A stretch of 64,000 bases of DNA from Branchiostoma lanceolatum (taxonomy: Eukaryota; Chordata; Leptocardii; Amphioxiformes; Branchiostomatidae): contig NC_089727.1 of assembly GCF_035083965.1 (NCBI RefSeq), forward strand, positions 15,452,769 through 15,516,768, in the 5' to 3' direction. The stretch's first letter is position 1. The number at the start of each line of letters is the position of its first letter. Shown here one piece after another: positions 37,746 through 48,194 of this stretch. The notes below the pieces were generated by a model. It worked only from the letters and a program-made list of their open reading frames with translations. It was not told where the DNA came from and searched no databases. A program made the translations under genes and the position numbers.

Positions 37746-38480
37746 TCAGTGGTGGCAAGCAGTAACAGGTCTCTTATTCAGTAATGATACCATGAATGGT
37801 ATCGGGCTATTTCTATAACGTGCTGTTCTGGTTTTAATAGTGTTCAACTGTTGACTACTACGCGTATTTCTGCCGCTGACTTCTTGTCGGGTTGGCGGGA
37901 GCCAGTCGCAGAAGGTGGTAGAATGGAGTAGCTTTCTGGCGAAAGATTCACAGAGGTAGTCGCGTCTTTGCTGCAACGTCGTGAGACCCAGTGTGAGGCA
38001 AGCGTCCGAGTAGTTTGTATAGTGGGTCCAAAGGATAGTTCTGACTGCTCTACGTTGTATCCTCTCCAGTTGAAATCTCTGGGACAGCGTTATACCAGGT
38101 TGCCAGACCGGTACTGTGTATTCGCAGGTCGGACGAATAAAACTCGTATAAATGGTGACAAGGTCCTCTCTGGTTACTCCGAATGATTTAAGTCTCCTCA
38201 GAAAGAAAAGTCTCTGGTTCCCTTTCTTGACCATGTGGTCGACTTGGGTAGTCCATTTTAGATCATCTTGTATGTGGAGACCCAGAAGTTTTGCCACTTT
38301 GACTTGAACTAGGGGGTAGTTGTCGATTTTCAGCGGGGGTAACTGTGGTACGGATCTTGAGAAGTAGAAAAACATAACTTTGCATTTTTTGGGGTGGTAG
38401 TTCATATTCTGTTCGGCTGACCATTTGCCGAGGTCGTCGAGATCCTGTTGTAAAAGGGGAGGATCCCCAACCTTGCGGCA
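37746..38480 (-). pseudogene. LINE reverse transcriptase C-terminal part
   Basis: The minus strand encodes about 240 residues. LDDLGKWSAEQNMNYHPKKC is followed by KVAKLLGLHIQDDLKWTTQV, then SFIRPTCEYTVPVWQPG, then QLERIQRRAVRTIL. These are the post-catalytic landmarks of CR1/jockey-type LINE reverse transcriptases (thumb region). The upstream catalytic part with the FADD-type motif is missing, so the copy is 5'-truncated and inactive. It lies in the 3.8 kb separating blocks A1 and B1 and is absent from the second duplication copy. Confidence 0.85.
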
Positions 38481-38639
38481 CTCAACTAACTTTATCTTTG
38501 GAAAAAAATCATATTAAGGGCAATAAAATCACGTCATCCATTTGATCCAAAAAGTCAGATCTAGAATTGTTTCATGACCAGCTGTGAATATTTAGTACAG
38601 CTACAGTTCTTTCTTAATCTCAGGAAATAATGAAAAGTC

Positions 38640-39000
38640 AAAATGCCAATTAAGCCAGGGAGGAAACCTTAATTAGACACCAAAGGGTGCCTTGGGCTGT
38701 TCCAGGCCTAGATTTGTAACAAGCCAGCTCAAGTTCCTGTGCGTCTCTCAGAAGCCTTCTAGCATTGCTCGAAGGCAGAACCCGCTGATTAGCCTGGAAT
38801 CCAAACCTATTATAGCTCCCGAGTCTCCTCTCCGCAAATAGTATAATTCCAGGCTAATCAGGATAGCTTTAGTAATTTGATACCATAGGGTGCCTCAGGC
38901 TGTTCCAGGCCTAGTTTTGTAACAAGCCAGCTCAAGTTCTGTGCGTCACGTACCCAGAAGCCTTCTAGCATTGCTCGAAGGCCGAACCTGCAGACAGGAT
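38640..39000. repeat. Tandem duplication flanking a hairpin element
   Basis: A segment of about 115 bp (GGGTGCC...GCTGTTCCAGGCCTAG...CAGCTCAAGTTC...GAAGCCTTCTAGCATTGCTC) occurs at about 38687 and about 38888. A hairpin element at 38787-38859 lies between them. Confidence 0.75.
38787..38859. mobile_element. Hairpin MITE with GATTAGCCTGGAAT ends
   Basis: GATTAGCCTGGAAT at the left is perfectly inverted as ATTCCAGGCTAATC at the right, with about 45 bp between. Same TAGCCTGG family as 5483-5669. Confidence 0.6.
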
Positions 39001-39009
39001 AGTTTTACT

Positions 39010-39270
39010 GAGAATGCTTTCCACACTTCACAAAATGTTTCTGTCAATGGCACAGTTTACAGGATGTTCGTGTCAATAGCAAAATTGTAGGACTATTGAC
39101 AGGGTGTTCCTGACAATAGGATTTTGTCGGTGCTATTGACAGGGTATTCCTTCTGAATAACACCTCGTGATCATATCAACTCTAACCCTGAGGATAATCC
39201 TGTAAGATGGTGAAAAAAATAAGATATATTTACGAATTCCTGAACAAGAATAATTTATTTGAATGATGTT
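39010..39270. other. Short imperfect repeats; no gene
   Basis: Repeated CTATTGACAGGGT(G/A)TTCCT-like words at about 39060-39160. Nothing else recognised. Confidence 0.4.
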
Positions 39271-39282
39271 AAAGAAATAACA

Positions 39283-39360
39283 CCCTGGCCGGGATCGAAC
39301 CCTTGGCTTTTGTTTGCATTAGCCGACCACTCTAGCAACTGATTCTTTGAATGGATGTGT
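39283..39360 (-). other. tRNA-like sequence (degraded)
   Basis: On the minus strand a box A-like TAGAGTGGTCGGCTAATG is followed about 20 nt later by a box B-like GGGTTCGATCCC. The T-stem and acceptor stem do not pair well, so this is a tRNA pseudogene or tRNA-derived SINE head rather than a working tRNA. Confidence 0.35.
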
Positions 39361-39884
39361 ACCGATCTAAAGCTATTCTGTGCCTCCTGTCACGGTAAGA
39401 CTTTGCACCATCGACAAAAACATTCTGCCAATAGCCATGCCCTTGTTTCGTAACGTTCATCAAAGTGTAACTTGATTACCAATTTTAAGTTATCAACACT
39501 GTCTAAACACTGAAGATCGATTCAGACATTCAACACTTGATTTTGTTCATCTTTATTGACCTAACACAAGTGTGTATACATTTTCTCTTCTAAACAACGT
39601 GCATTTTTGAGTGTTCTACTGTTGGAACGTAATAAAATTGTCGACTGAACTGTCGCCCTTTTGTCTGACGTAATTCAGCGTACACTATTACAAGTACCAG
39701 GATCAACAATGTACTTCACACGACTGCAAGTTACCGACAGATTACATTGCATGGTTTATTTACACAAAGTAAAGATAAATACATACACACACATATATAT
39801 GTAAGTATGATCATGTATATACAAGCTATATGATAATATATACTTTCTTGCAAACATTCATACAGAATAAAAATACTCCTTTTA

Positions 39885-39960
39885 CACAACCAAGAGATTT
39901 ATTCCACCGACGTTTCGGTAACCTCCTGTCACCTTCTTCAAGGCAATTCTGGTTCACATA
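39885..39960 (-). mobile_element. Possible Penelope-like element terminus with hammerhead-like motif
   Basis: On the minus strand TTGAAGA (39935-39941) is followed by a stem-loop pairing GGTGAC with GTTACC and then GAAACGTC (39909-39916). This resembles the CUGANGA, stem II, GAAA and GUC layout of the hammerhead motifs described in Penelope-like retroelements. The first core base is T instead of C, and stem I is weak. Confidence 0.35.
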
Positions 39961-40521
39961 GTAATTCAGCACAGGTGATGCTGCTTACACATATTAATGA
40001 GATGCATTCCCAAAGTATTTACATATGTACAACCACAAGGGATGACATCACTATGCGGTCCCAAACGTACAGAAGTGTAACACATACACAACTATCGATC
40101 AAAAAACAATGCAACGATTATCATCTATTTCTGAAGGATGTGGTCCCAAACGTGACTGAGTCTATACCCCCCTCATCACGGCTATACATTTATACAGTTT
40201 TGATTCACGATGATTTTCTGAAAAGCTGATAAAGTCCTTTTCGCAGGTTATTACTGTAATAACCATATATGATCGGGTTTATGCGATCATATATGGAAAA
40301 AAGACAACCAGACAGACAAAAAATACCTCTCCGTTAATTAGTCTTTTTCATTGACTCCATGGCCTGGACTGTCATGTCTGATTAATGACTTAGCTCTAAC
40401 ACTCCTGAAGTCTACTTCTTGCAACTTCGGCAAATTTGACTTTGTGGATATCATTCCACTCACTAACACCATAGGCCATGCCACTCAACTGACACACACC
40501 AACATAAACAGACACGCCAAA

Positions 40522-40745
40522 AAAGCCCCCCCCTCACTGGACCCGCTGCGTCCTAAACTGGATTTGGGTTACCCTTGACTTTATGATAGGAATAAGATTA
40601 AAACCGTAGAAGTAGGACCAAAAAGACAACAAAACACACAAAGCGAAAGAAGATTCGTTTCTGTCGATGAAATTCGTTGAGTGTCAATTCGATCGGCCGC
40701 AGCGACGCCGCCAGCGTGCTGCGGGTCCAGTGGGAGGGGGGCTAA
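40522..40745. mobile_element. TTAA-family MITE, second copy
   Basis: AAAGCCCCCCCCTCACTGGACCCGC at the left is mirrored by GCGGGTCCAGTGGGAGGGGGGCT at the right. Total about 224 bp. It shares the CGACGCCGCCAGCGTGC subterminal block with 19347-19671. Flanking TTAA is not clear here. Confidence 0.65.
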
Positions 40746-40803
40746 ACAAAGACTCCGTGTACGTGTAGTAAAAAGTGTTGACTGAACCTTGGTAGGTTGT
40801 GCT

Positions 40804-41026
40804 GGTTAAGACGAGGCCCTGTGGCACGGATGTACACACCGCCGCGACCCACACGCCGACCAGGATGTACCTCATCACTGCCAATGGCAGTGATGAGGTA
40901 CATCCATACTGCCAATGGCAGTGATGAGGTACATCCATACTGCCAATGGCAGTGATGAGGTACATCCTGGTCGGCGTGTGGGTCGCGGCGGTGTGTACAT
41001 CCGTGCCACAGGGCCTCGTCTTAACC
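40804..41026. repeat. 223-bp palindrome containing an inverted signal-peptide-like coding segment
   Basis: The arms 40804-40875 and 40955-41026 are essentially perfect inverted copies. Each starts with ATG at its inner edge (minus 40873-40875, plus 40955-40957) and reads MRYILVGVWVAAVCTSVPQG then LVLT, which looks like a signal peptide. The minus arm continues open as STTYQGSVNTFYYTYTESLF before entering the MITE at 40745. The plus arm soon meets a stop. The centre contains direct repeats of CATACTGCCAATGGCAGTGA. No confident downstream exons were found. Confidence 0.6.
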
Positions 41027-41995
41027 GGCCCATGGTGAAGCCCGAACTGGTGGGGTGGACAACTGCGTAATATCTGAAGCGTAAGATGTATCAATGGGTT
41101 ATGCGTGTTCATCTATTTTCACAGCGCTAATAGCTTGGTTTTAGCAACGAAACTAAAGAAAACACTCTTAATTCTAATTGTAAATCGCCTAACCACCTGA
41201 TACTTGCATAAACTTGATACTTGCACAAAATGTATTTCGAGTCTTCCAAGTAAATGTTATAGAACAAAAATAAAGAATTTATTGCTTGGTTTACCATGTT
41301 CTGTAAGTTCAGTCACTTGTAAAATTTTCCCGACCAATTAGATTTACTTAGCTACTGCCCTAATTGTGTGTTTGTTTGTCTGCGAAATAGACAGAGAACA
41401 TAGATAAAGTTCTTTTCTGAGCTTGCGAAGAAAGAAGGCAGTTTTACCCAACTTTTATCGTACACACGCATCCGTTTTGCAGCACACAGAGGATGTCATC
41501 CATCTGATCAAATCAGTGTGGCCTAACCTTGCTTCGGTAGCGACGGTAGTCTGAGATTTCATGTGGCACGAGTGAAATGCGTCAGACGAGCTATTCTCGG
41601 CTTAAACCTTTTATATTAGTCGAGTTCGAATGTGTTTCTACGATGGATTAGGCAGATACATCTTTTTAGGTTTATTAAATCCTTGCAACGTTACATGCTG
41701 CTTTTCTCTGCTAAGCATTCAGCACTAATGTAGGAAAGAATATGGAAGTTAAACATACAGTAGAGTTGTTTAGCTATATCCCCTGCAGTAGTGCTTGCAC
41801 AAATGTGTAGCCCAAGGAACCATGCGGTGTGGGAAGGACGTAATTCTCCCAAAGCGGTCCGATTTTTATTGTATATTGGAAATATTGGTACCTCAGTATT
41901 TGTGGATTTTATTGGATATCAAACCTAACGTGGATCCTAAAGAGTTTCTATTTCATTTCCACAGATCCTGACAGATCACAACAAAACAATCCAAC

Positions 41996-43200
41996 ATGTC
42001 GCCTCAAGCTGCCTTAAACATGAGTCTGTTGGAAGTTTTCACAAACGTTACGAACGCCACAGAAACGTTTTTCGGGGACCTCCTATACAACTTTGTGACA
42101 TCCCATCTCAACATCACCTACGGCCTTGCACAGAAAATCACCAATGCCACAGGAGAAGGTGTCACCAGCTTCATGAAAGCAACAGAGAACGGTACACTTT
42201 GCGAAATCGTCATAACCAACGTCACGACTGGAAACGTGACCACAACCGTGGCCAGCTACGACCCGGCCGCATGTGGCATCTACGGCAGCTACCCGGCCAT
42301 ACAACCACTGCTCATCATCATACTCCTTTGCTACACCACCTGGGCAATATTCGGCAATGGTTGTTTGGGCGTAGTCATTGCCACCAACAAAGAAATGCGG
42401 GTAAGTGATTTTCAAGTCTTTGTTTTTGCGTTTCAGGCGTGTGACTCCCTGTGTTGGCGTAGCCCAAACAAACTGAAACCTTCGATTCTTCTCTGGTTTA
42501 TTATGCAAGGACCAATCACAGAAACAAACAGAGATATAGCGTTATATTTTTCGTTAAATTGCTCCCACTCTCTCACTCAGCAGAAACGTGGTTCAACGCA
42601 GGCTTACAGAACTTGAGATCACAGAAGATTTAACTTAAGGGAGAAAGTCTCTTTGTGGTAAGAATCATCGGCATTTTACGTAATGTTAGATCTTCAACGT
42701 CAAGGGTATCTTTGTGGGTTTCCGGTATCATATATCAAAGACGCATCACACTGATTTGATAATATGAATGACATCCTCTGGGCACCCCAAAACTGATCCG
42801 AGCTTGCGAAGACAAAAAGGCTGGGTCAAAAAAAAGTTTCCTCCATTTTGAAATCTACGTGGACAGGAAGGTTGAACAAATTACTGAACACATGCAGAGA
42901 ATGGTATACCAAATAGTGAATTCATTGTTTTTGTTCTTTCACAAAAATTACTCTTTGACCTTTTTAATTGACTTCGGCACTTTACGATATTAGTATACTT
43001 TTTTCGATATTTTTTGCAATATACGGCATATAACTATTATATTTGTTTATTCTGCATCTTTTCTGTACGATTTTCTGTCATATTTTGTACTTGGGAATTG
43101 TAAATTGTATTAATTATGTTCGTGCTGTTGATATTGCTATTTCTATATTTCTTGTTGATATGCTGTTGGCGTGCTGATCCCATTTTGCCCCACCCCCGTT

Positions 43201-43269
<69 letters not shown>

Positions 43270-44290
43270 CACGCGCGTACTTTATGCCACATGTAAATTT
43301 CAATACACCAATTTGCAAATGTCTTTCACAAATCAAAAGGAGGTCCCCCTAAGCCACCTCAGTATCTAAATTGTAATACAATACGAATCCAAACAGAGAG
43401 ATTTCGACGATTAATCCACATCTGTAATCGACCTCTTGTAGGAGCCGGGAAACATGTTCCTTTGTGCCCTGGCCCTCACAGACGTCGCCCTGTCGCTGTC
43501 GTACACGCCGATCGCCATTCACAGCCTTGTGCAGGGTGAACACCCCGGCGGGCTGTCCTGCAGGATCCAAGCCTTCTTCATGTCGTTCCTGACAGTTTTC
43601 TCCATCTACCTGCAAGTCTGTCTGTGGATCTGTCGGTATGTCCACATTGCGCACCCGTACAAGTTCGAGTCCATGCTCACAAGAGGCCGCCTCGCCGGTG
43701 CCATGGCAGGCTGCTTCCTCGTTGCCTTGGCACCTCCTCTGGTAGGGCTCGCTCGTGTTGGGACGGCGTACACCTGGTCAATGAGCGTGGCTTCAGTCGA
43801 CATCGCAGAGCCCATCAGCCTCATGATGCCGTGCACCCCCGGCGGCCCAGAGAGTGCCGCCGTTGCGGTGCTGTGCTTACTCGGCGTGGCCATCAGCTGC
43901 GGCTTCGCCTGCCTCATCGGGAACGTGGCCTGGGACAGCGAGACGGAGCACGACCAGCAGCTGGCCTGGCAGGCTCAAGCAGACAAGCTGAAGAAGAAGC
44001 TGCGAGCAGCCAAGACGCTGGGGATCGTGGTGGTGGTGCAATGGCTGACGTGGATTCCGCTCATGGTCGGCGAAATCCTGACGAAGTTCGACGTCTTCAC
44101 AACTGATACAGAATCCACCAGTTCGGCGGACATATGTTTTCTCATCATGCAGATCTCGACGTTTTCCGATTCCATCGTTTACGCCTTCCGCAACGAAATC
44201 TACCGCAAAGGTGTGGCCACGGTTCGCCGCAAGATACGAAACGCTGTTCACGACATTCGACTAGAGGTTGAGGAGTACGAAATGAATTGA
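41996..44290 (+). CDS. Rhodopsin-like (class A) GPCR, copy 1, 417 aa
   Basis: Exon 1 is 41996-42400 (donor GTAAGT) and exon 2 is 43442-44290 (acceptor CTCTTGTAG), phase 0, 1254 nt with stop. An acceptor-like site at 41963-41964 suggests an upstream non-coding exon. The first 100 residues are extracellular with eight N-glycosylation sequons. TM1 (about 103-127) has the GN pair in FGNGCLG. TM2 reads NMFLCALALTD. TM3 ends WICRYVHIAHP, the DRY region with Cys for the acidic residue. TM6 reads VQWLTWIPLM, with Thr for Cys in CWxP. TM7 reads SDSIVYAFRN in place of NPxxY. The tail is short and ends EEYEMN. The fold is clearly class A, but ligand and subfamily are not recognised. Paralogue at 50772-52914. 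Confidence 0.9.
43205..43275. repeat. CA microsatellite in the GPCR 1 intron
   Basis: A CA tract of about 35 units, interrupted by CG near its end, in the single coding intron. The same position in GPCR copy 2 (51838-51903) also holds a CA tract. Confidence 0.95.
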
Positions 44291-44332
44291 ATTTCTTCAT
44301 AGAAACCAGCCGCATGAACATAGAAATACAAA

Positions 44333-44640
44333 CTAGAGTTCCACGACCTCATATCTTCGCCAAATGATGTGAGTGTTTCTCATAATCATTTGCATAAATT
44401 ATATCAGTTGCTCATCATCTCCACCGAAATAGGAGAAGTTGTCTTAAGTATGGCAGTGTTATTTTAACAAAGTAGGCATTATCTGCTCAATTATGCAAAT
44501 TAGACCCTCATTTGCATAATTCATATTCAACCATGGTCACCTTCACATAACTTCCAAATGCCACAAGTATGAAATTCCAGTTATTTGGCAATATGGATTA
44601 CAATATTTTCAATTGCATAATTATGCTTTTATCTATCAAT
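44333..44640 (+). repeat. Octamer-rich dispersed repeat, truncated
   Basis: Begins AGTTCCACGACCTCATATCTTC, with ATTATGCAAATTAGACCCTC and ATTTGCATAATT motifs. It belongs to the family at 2200-3450 and is duplicated with block B (second copy at 52963-53230). Confidence 0.6.
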
Positions 44641-44699
44641 GTCTCTCTATTTCTCACTTACATATGTTACATGTCTCATATATGTCTATTTGCTGATTT

Positions 44700-44960
44700 C
44701 ACTTCCTCATGAACGGGGAAAGCCAAATTGTATCATAGGGATTTTGGGCCGGCCCCGGGAAAGGCTGCTTGTTCTTGTTTCAGCAATAGGCGACACCTCT
44801 TTGGTCAAGCACCTAGGGAGGCGCGCTGTGCTGTTATTGCTGCGATTGCAGGTGTAGATGGGTCGAATTCTCAAAGTAGTTAGGGTCTGTAGTTTGTGTT
44901 GTGTCGTACGGTATTGAGGTTCAGTCGGTAAACTGTCCGTGGAAAACACGACTACTTGTT
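44700..44960 (-). mobile_element. LINE 3' fragment (duplicated)
   Basis: Minus-strand frame with KQEQ-type sequence related to 53300-53581 and 54590-54775. These segments share AAGCCAAATTGTAT(C/T/G)ATAGGGATTTTG and a following diverged 150 bp. No complete domain is preserved. Confidence 0.45.
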
Positions 44961-45479
44961 TCCTTGGAAACTAATCCACCCGGTGGATGCTATGTTATAT
45001 GTTGTGTATTGAGACTGCATGATGCTTGCCTAGATAGAACTGATTTGCCTACGGGATGAACTCTATGCTAGGGAGATCATGAGTTGATATTTGCCGACCG
45101 CATTGAAGCTGTGCTGTGTCGACTACTGCGTTTACCATGCTGCGGTAACGTAGAATATGCTCGTACTTGACTGCTATGTAAGTTACGAAGCCTGCGTTTG
45201 CTTGTTTATGTTTGTTGTTTTATGTTCGCGCTTGGACATTATATATGTCCTTGGTGCTTTGAAGTATCCTCTGACGCATCTGTCTCTATGATCACAGCAG
45301 TAGTCCGTCTGTGAGCCATTGTAGTCCAGAAGAAGTCAACTACTTGTCACACCCGTGCCCGTTTATGGCCTTACAATATTCATCTTTCTATCTCTGTTTA
45401 TATTATTGTATCTGGCGTCTATGTTTTAAACTATCATACTTAAATCATACCTTGCGCCGATTGCGAGTAAATTTCAAGG

Positions 45480-46034
45480 AGTCGGGACGACTCCTAATGT
45501 ACGGGGGACGATTGTCGTGAAGTACACATTAGACGGTGCAAGATGTTTAGCTGTGATAACAGGAATCTCTCCATTGGTGGTCACGGACACCAGACAGCTG
45601 TAACCTATTAGCGATTAATAAAGGGGATAGATTTTGTCTATCCACATCATTCTTGACCAGGCGACCAGAGTGTGTGCATCTATCCTTTCCTACACTTATA
45701 CCCTGGGAGAGCAAACTCCATGTTTCGGCGCGATCAGCCACCGCACACGCTCCCGAACTTTACCGGCCGGCTAGGACTCCCCCGTAGCCGGTTAATTCAG
45801 ATCGGCGGGCATACTGCATTGGGTCGCCGAAGGAACCGGCTAACGGTCCGATCCCAAGTCTGGTTTCCCAGGGAACAGTTGTTAAAACCCAAAGGGGCGG
45901 GTACGCCGCTCCCGGGATTAGAACCCGCGCCAATCCCGATCCGCACGGCTTGGGAAATCAACGCGCTAACCACTAGGCTAAAGGGTCCGAACCACTTAGA
46001 CTGGTCAGTTAGTGGAGGTTGATCTCCACTGTTA
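45480..46034. mobile_element. Insertion specific to block B1, with a tRNA-like part
   Basis: This 555-bp segment is absent from the matching point in B2 (about 54046). Its right part (about 45908-45990) contains, on the minus strand, box A-like TAGCCTAGTGGTTAGCGCG and box B-like GGGTTCTAATCCC, suggesting a tRNA-derived SINE. Boundaries are approximate. Confidence 0.55.
45908..45990 (-). other. tRNA-like (tRNA-Gly-like) promoter segment
   Basis: Box A TTAGCCTAGTGGTTAGCGCG and box B GGGTTCTAATCCCGG lie about 35 nt apart, with an anticodon-loop-like TTTCCCAA between. The acceptor stem is not evident. Probably the head of a SINE. Confidence 0.45.
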
Positions 46035-46154
46035 CACAGTCCTCATGAAATTGTGAAATCGAGGGTTCTAGGGGTAGGCCTATGGGTGGCTGTGTCGCGA
46101 TAGGCGCGGGCTGGCCTGCAGACGTCGACCGGCAGGGCCAGGAAGTATTGTCTA

Positions 46155-46635
46155 TAGGGGTGGGTACCGGTACATAAAATTCAGGTCCGGTCCAGGTCCA
46201 GGTCCAGAGGGTCAGGTCCAAGTCCGGACCTGTACCTGTACCTGTACCTGATTATAGTAGTGTCGCAGTACATCATATTTTGGAGAGCGAGACACACGTA
46301 AAAGTCTCCAAACGTCATGTCTGGAACGATATAATATCTTAGGTTTGCAGTTTGTCTCAAAATTATAACTATACTCTCCTCGCCGTCTGTTTACTCATCC
46401 TTTAAGTGTTTCTAGATATAATTCACAGCTAACGTCTTCGAAAACAACTCGTTAAATATGCTGTTTTGTATTTTCTTAGACCAGTTATGTGGCCACCTGC
46501 TGGTAGCCTGGTACTATGAATTTTCTAATCGGTCCATAGGCCGGTCCACTGATTTTTTACGGACCGTTTTTTTTGGACCGGTCCATTAAGAAATACCGGT
46601 TTTGTACCGGTACACGGTACCGGTACCCACCCCTA
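46155..46635 (+). mobile_element. hAT-type MITE, copy 1, with empty site in B2
   Basis: A 481-bp element with inverted ends TAGGGGTGGGTACCGGTAC / GTACCGGTACCCACCCCTA, flanked by an 8-bp duplication ATTGTCTA (46147-46154 and 46636-46643). The paralogous site in B2 (54159-54166) has one ATTGTCTA and no element. Eight-bp duplications and this type of terminus fit the hAT superfamily. It interrupts LINE 3' sequence. Confidence 0.9.
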
Positions 46636-46989
46636 ATTGTCTAGGTTTTTGCAGAATGGTGACTCTAGTTTTAGATTCAAGTTTGGTAACACTGTATGAG
46701 AAGCTGCGTCTCTTCTTAACTCTGAATGTGAACACTAGTTAACACATGTAGCATCGCAGTTCGCAGGTAGAAGTACCAGAAATGCACACAAACTCAACAT
46801 CCCAAAGCAAAGGCAACACACTAAGACACAGCATATCCTGATAAGATGGTTTTTGATGTCTACTTTTAGCATTTTAACGTGTTGATTAATTGTATATTGG
46901 TTTATTATTCAGCTTTTACCTTCGACAAACCAATGATATCACCATGAGTCTAGTTTTCAGTGACACACTGGCTAACGTTACATGGCTAC

Positions 46990-47464
46990 TAGGGGTGGGT
47001 ACCGGTACCGTGTACCGGTACAAAACCGGTATTTCTTAATGGACCGGTCCAAAAAAACCGGTCCGTAAAAAATCAGTGGACCGGCCTATGGACCGATTAG
47101 AAAATTCATAGTACCAGGCTACTAGCAGGTGGCCACATAACTGGTCTAAGAAAATACAAAACAGCATATTTAACGAGTTGTTTTCGAAGACGTTAGCTGT
47201 GAATTATATCTAGAAACACTTAAAGGATGAGTAAACAGACGGCGAGGAGAGTATAGTTATAATTTTGAGACAAACTGCAAACCTAAGATATTATATCGTT
47301 CCAGACATGACGTTTGGAGACTTTTACGTGTGTCTCGCTCTCCAACATATGATGTACTGCGACACTACTATAATCAGGTACAGGTACAGGTCCGGACTTG
47401 GACCTGACCCTCTGGACCTGGACCTGGACCGGACCTGAATTTTATGTACCGGTACCCAGCCCTA
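46990..47464 (-). mobile_element. hAT-type MITE, copy 2 (inverted), with empty site in A1
   Basis: Reverse-oriented relative of 46155-46635, flanked by ATGGCTAC (46982-46989 and 47465-47472). The A1 counterpart ATGAGTAC at 35774-35781 is uninterrupted. With copy 1 it forms a 475-bp inverted pair separated by about 350 bp. Confidence 0.9.
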
Positions 47465-48194
47465 ATGGCTACAGGTAGTTATGAATATTTGTTGTTCCTG
47501 TTGGCCAAGGAAACACGTGATTAAGCTTTGTGAAAGACTGGATTCAAATTCTAATCATCAACAATTGCTGAATGGAAGAGATACCGAGCCCAGATACACC
47601 GCGCGGGTGTCCTGGTAAAAATAACCCTTTCCTCATCACAATCAATAGGTCTCTTAGCGTGAAAGTTATCTGAGCTCTTGGCAGAACTCGTTCTGAATCA
47701 ACACGTCTTTGTTGCGATCATAAAAACATTTGAGGATCCCTGTAAGATGGAGTAAAGTCTCATCTACCAGCGGACTACCCCCTGCTGTAGTAGCCTTGTG
47801 TGGCCTAGAAAAGTAAGATTGACATATAATTGGTTCATTCACCCCCCCCCCCCCCCCCACTATCTGCCGACCAAATACGGTGAAGAATCCGTGCAACATT
47901 AACGCGCCTCGTGAGTGCCTGACGCGACGCGACTTCACACGGCGCCTACGTCTCCTCTCGTCACCGACGGTCTTTCCAGGTAAGAAACACTTTGAAACAT
48001 ATTTGCTTAAAGTACTTGCTGGTGCTGGCTTAAAGGTTTGGACGGTGGCAGTTTAGCTTAAAGCTTTGAGGTAAGAAACAGACACAAATATCTATTGTGG
48101 AGTTAAATTGCTCAACTCTCCGACAGCTTTGCATCTTCGAGTCGGTGTAACATGACTGACCTTTAATTTTCCCTTAATATGTAGAATTCATGTA

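Larger units (their letters stand above)
41221..46735 (+). repeat. Tandem duplication, block B copy 1 (contains GPCR gene 1)
   Basis: Matches 49966-54200 in direct orientation through exon 1, intron, exon 2 and the 3' flank. It differs by a 555-bp insertion at 45480-46034 and a hAT-type MITE at 46155-46635, both absent from copy 2. Confidence 0.9.

Noticed and set aside
39283-39360. Functional tRNA gene on the minus strand
   Set aside because: Box-like words are present but the cloverleaf stems do not pair, so it is listed only as tRNA-like.
43624-44106. 160-codon Arg/His-rich plus frame, and its relative at 52251-52733
   Set aside because: A shadow of the GPCR exon 2 in another frame; the GPCR frame has clear TM motifs.
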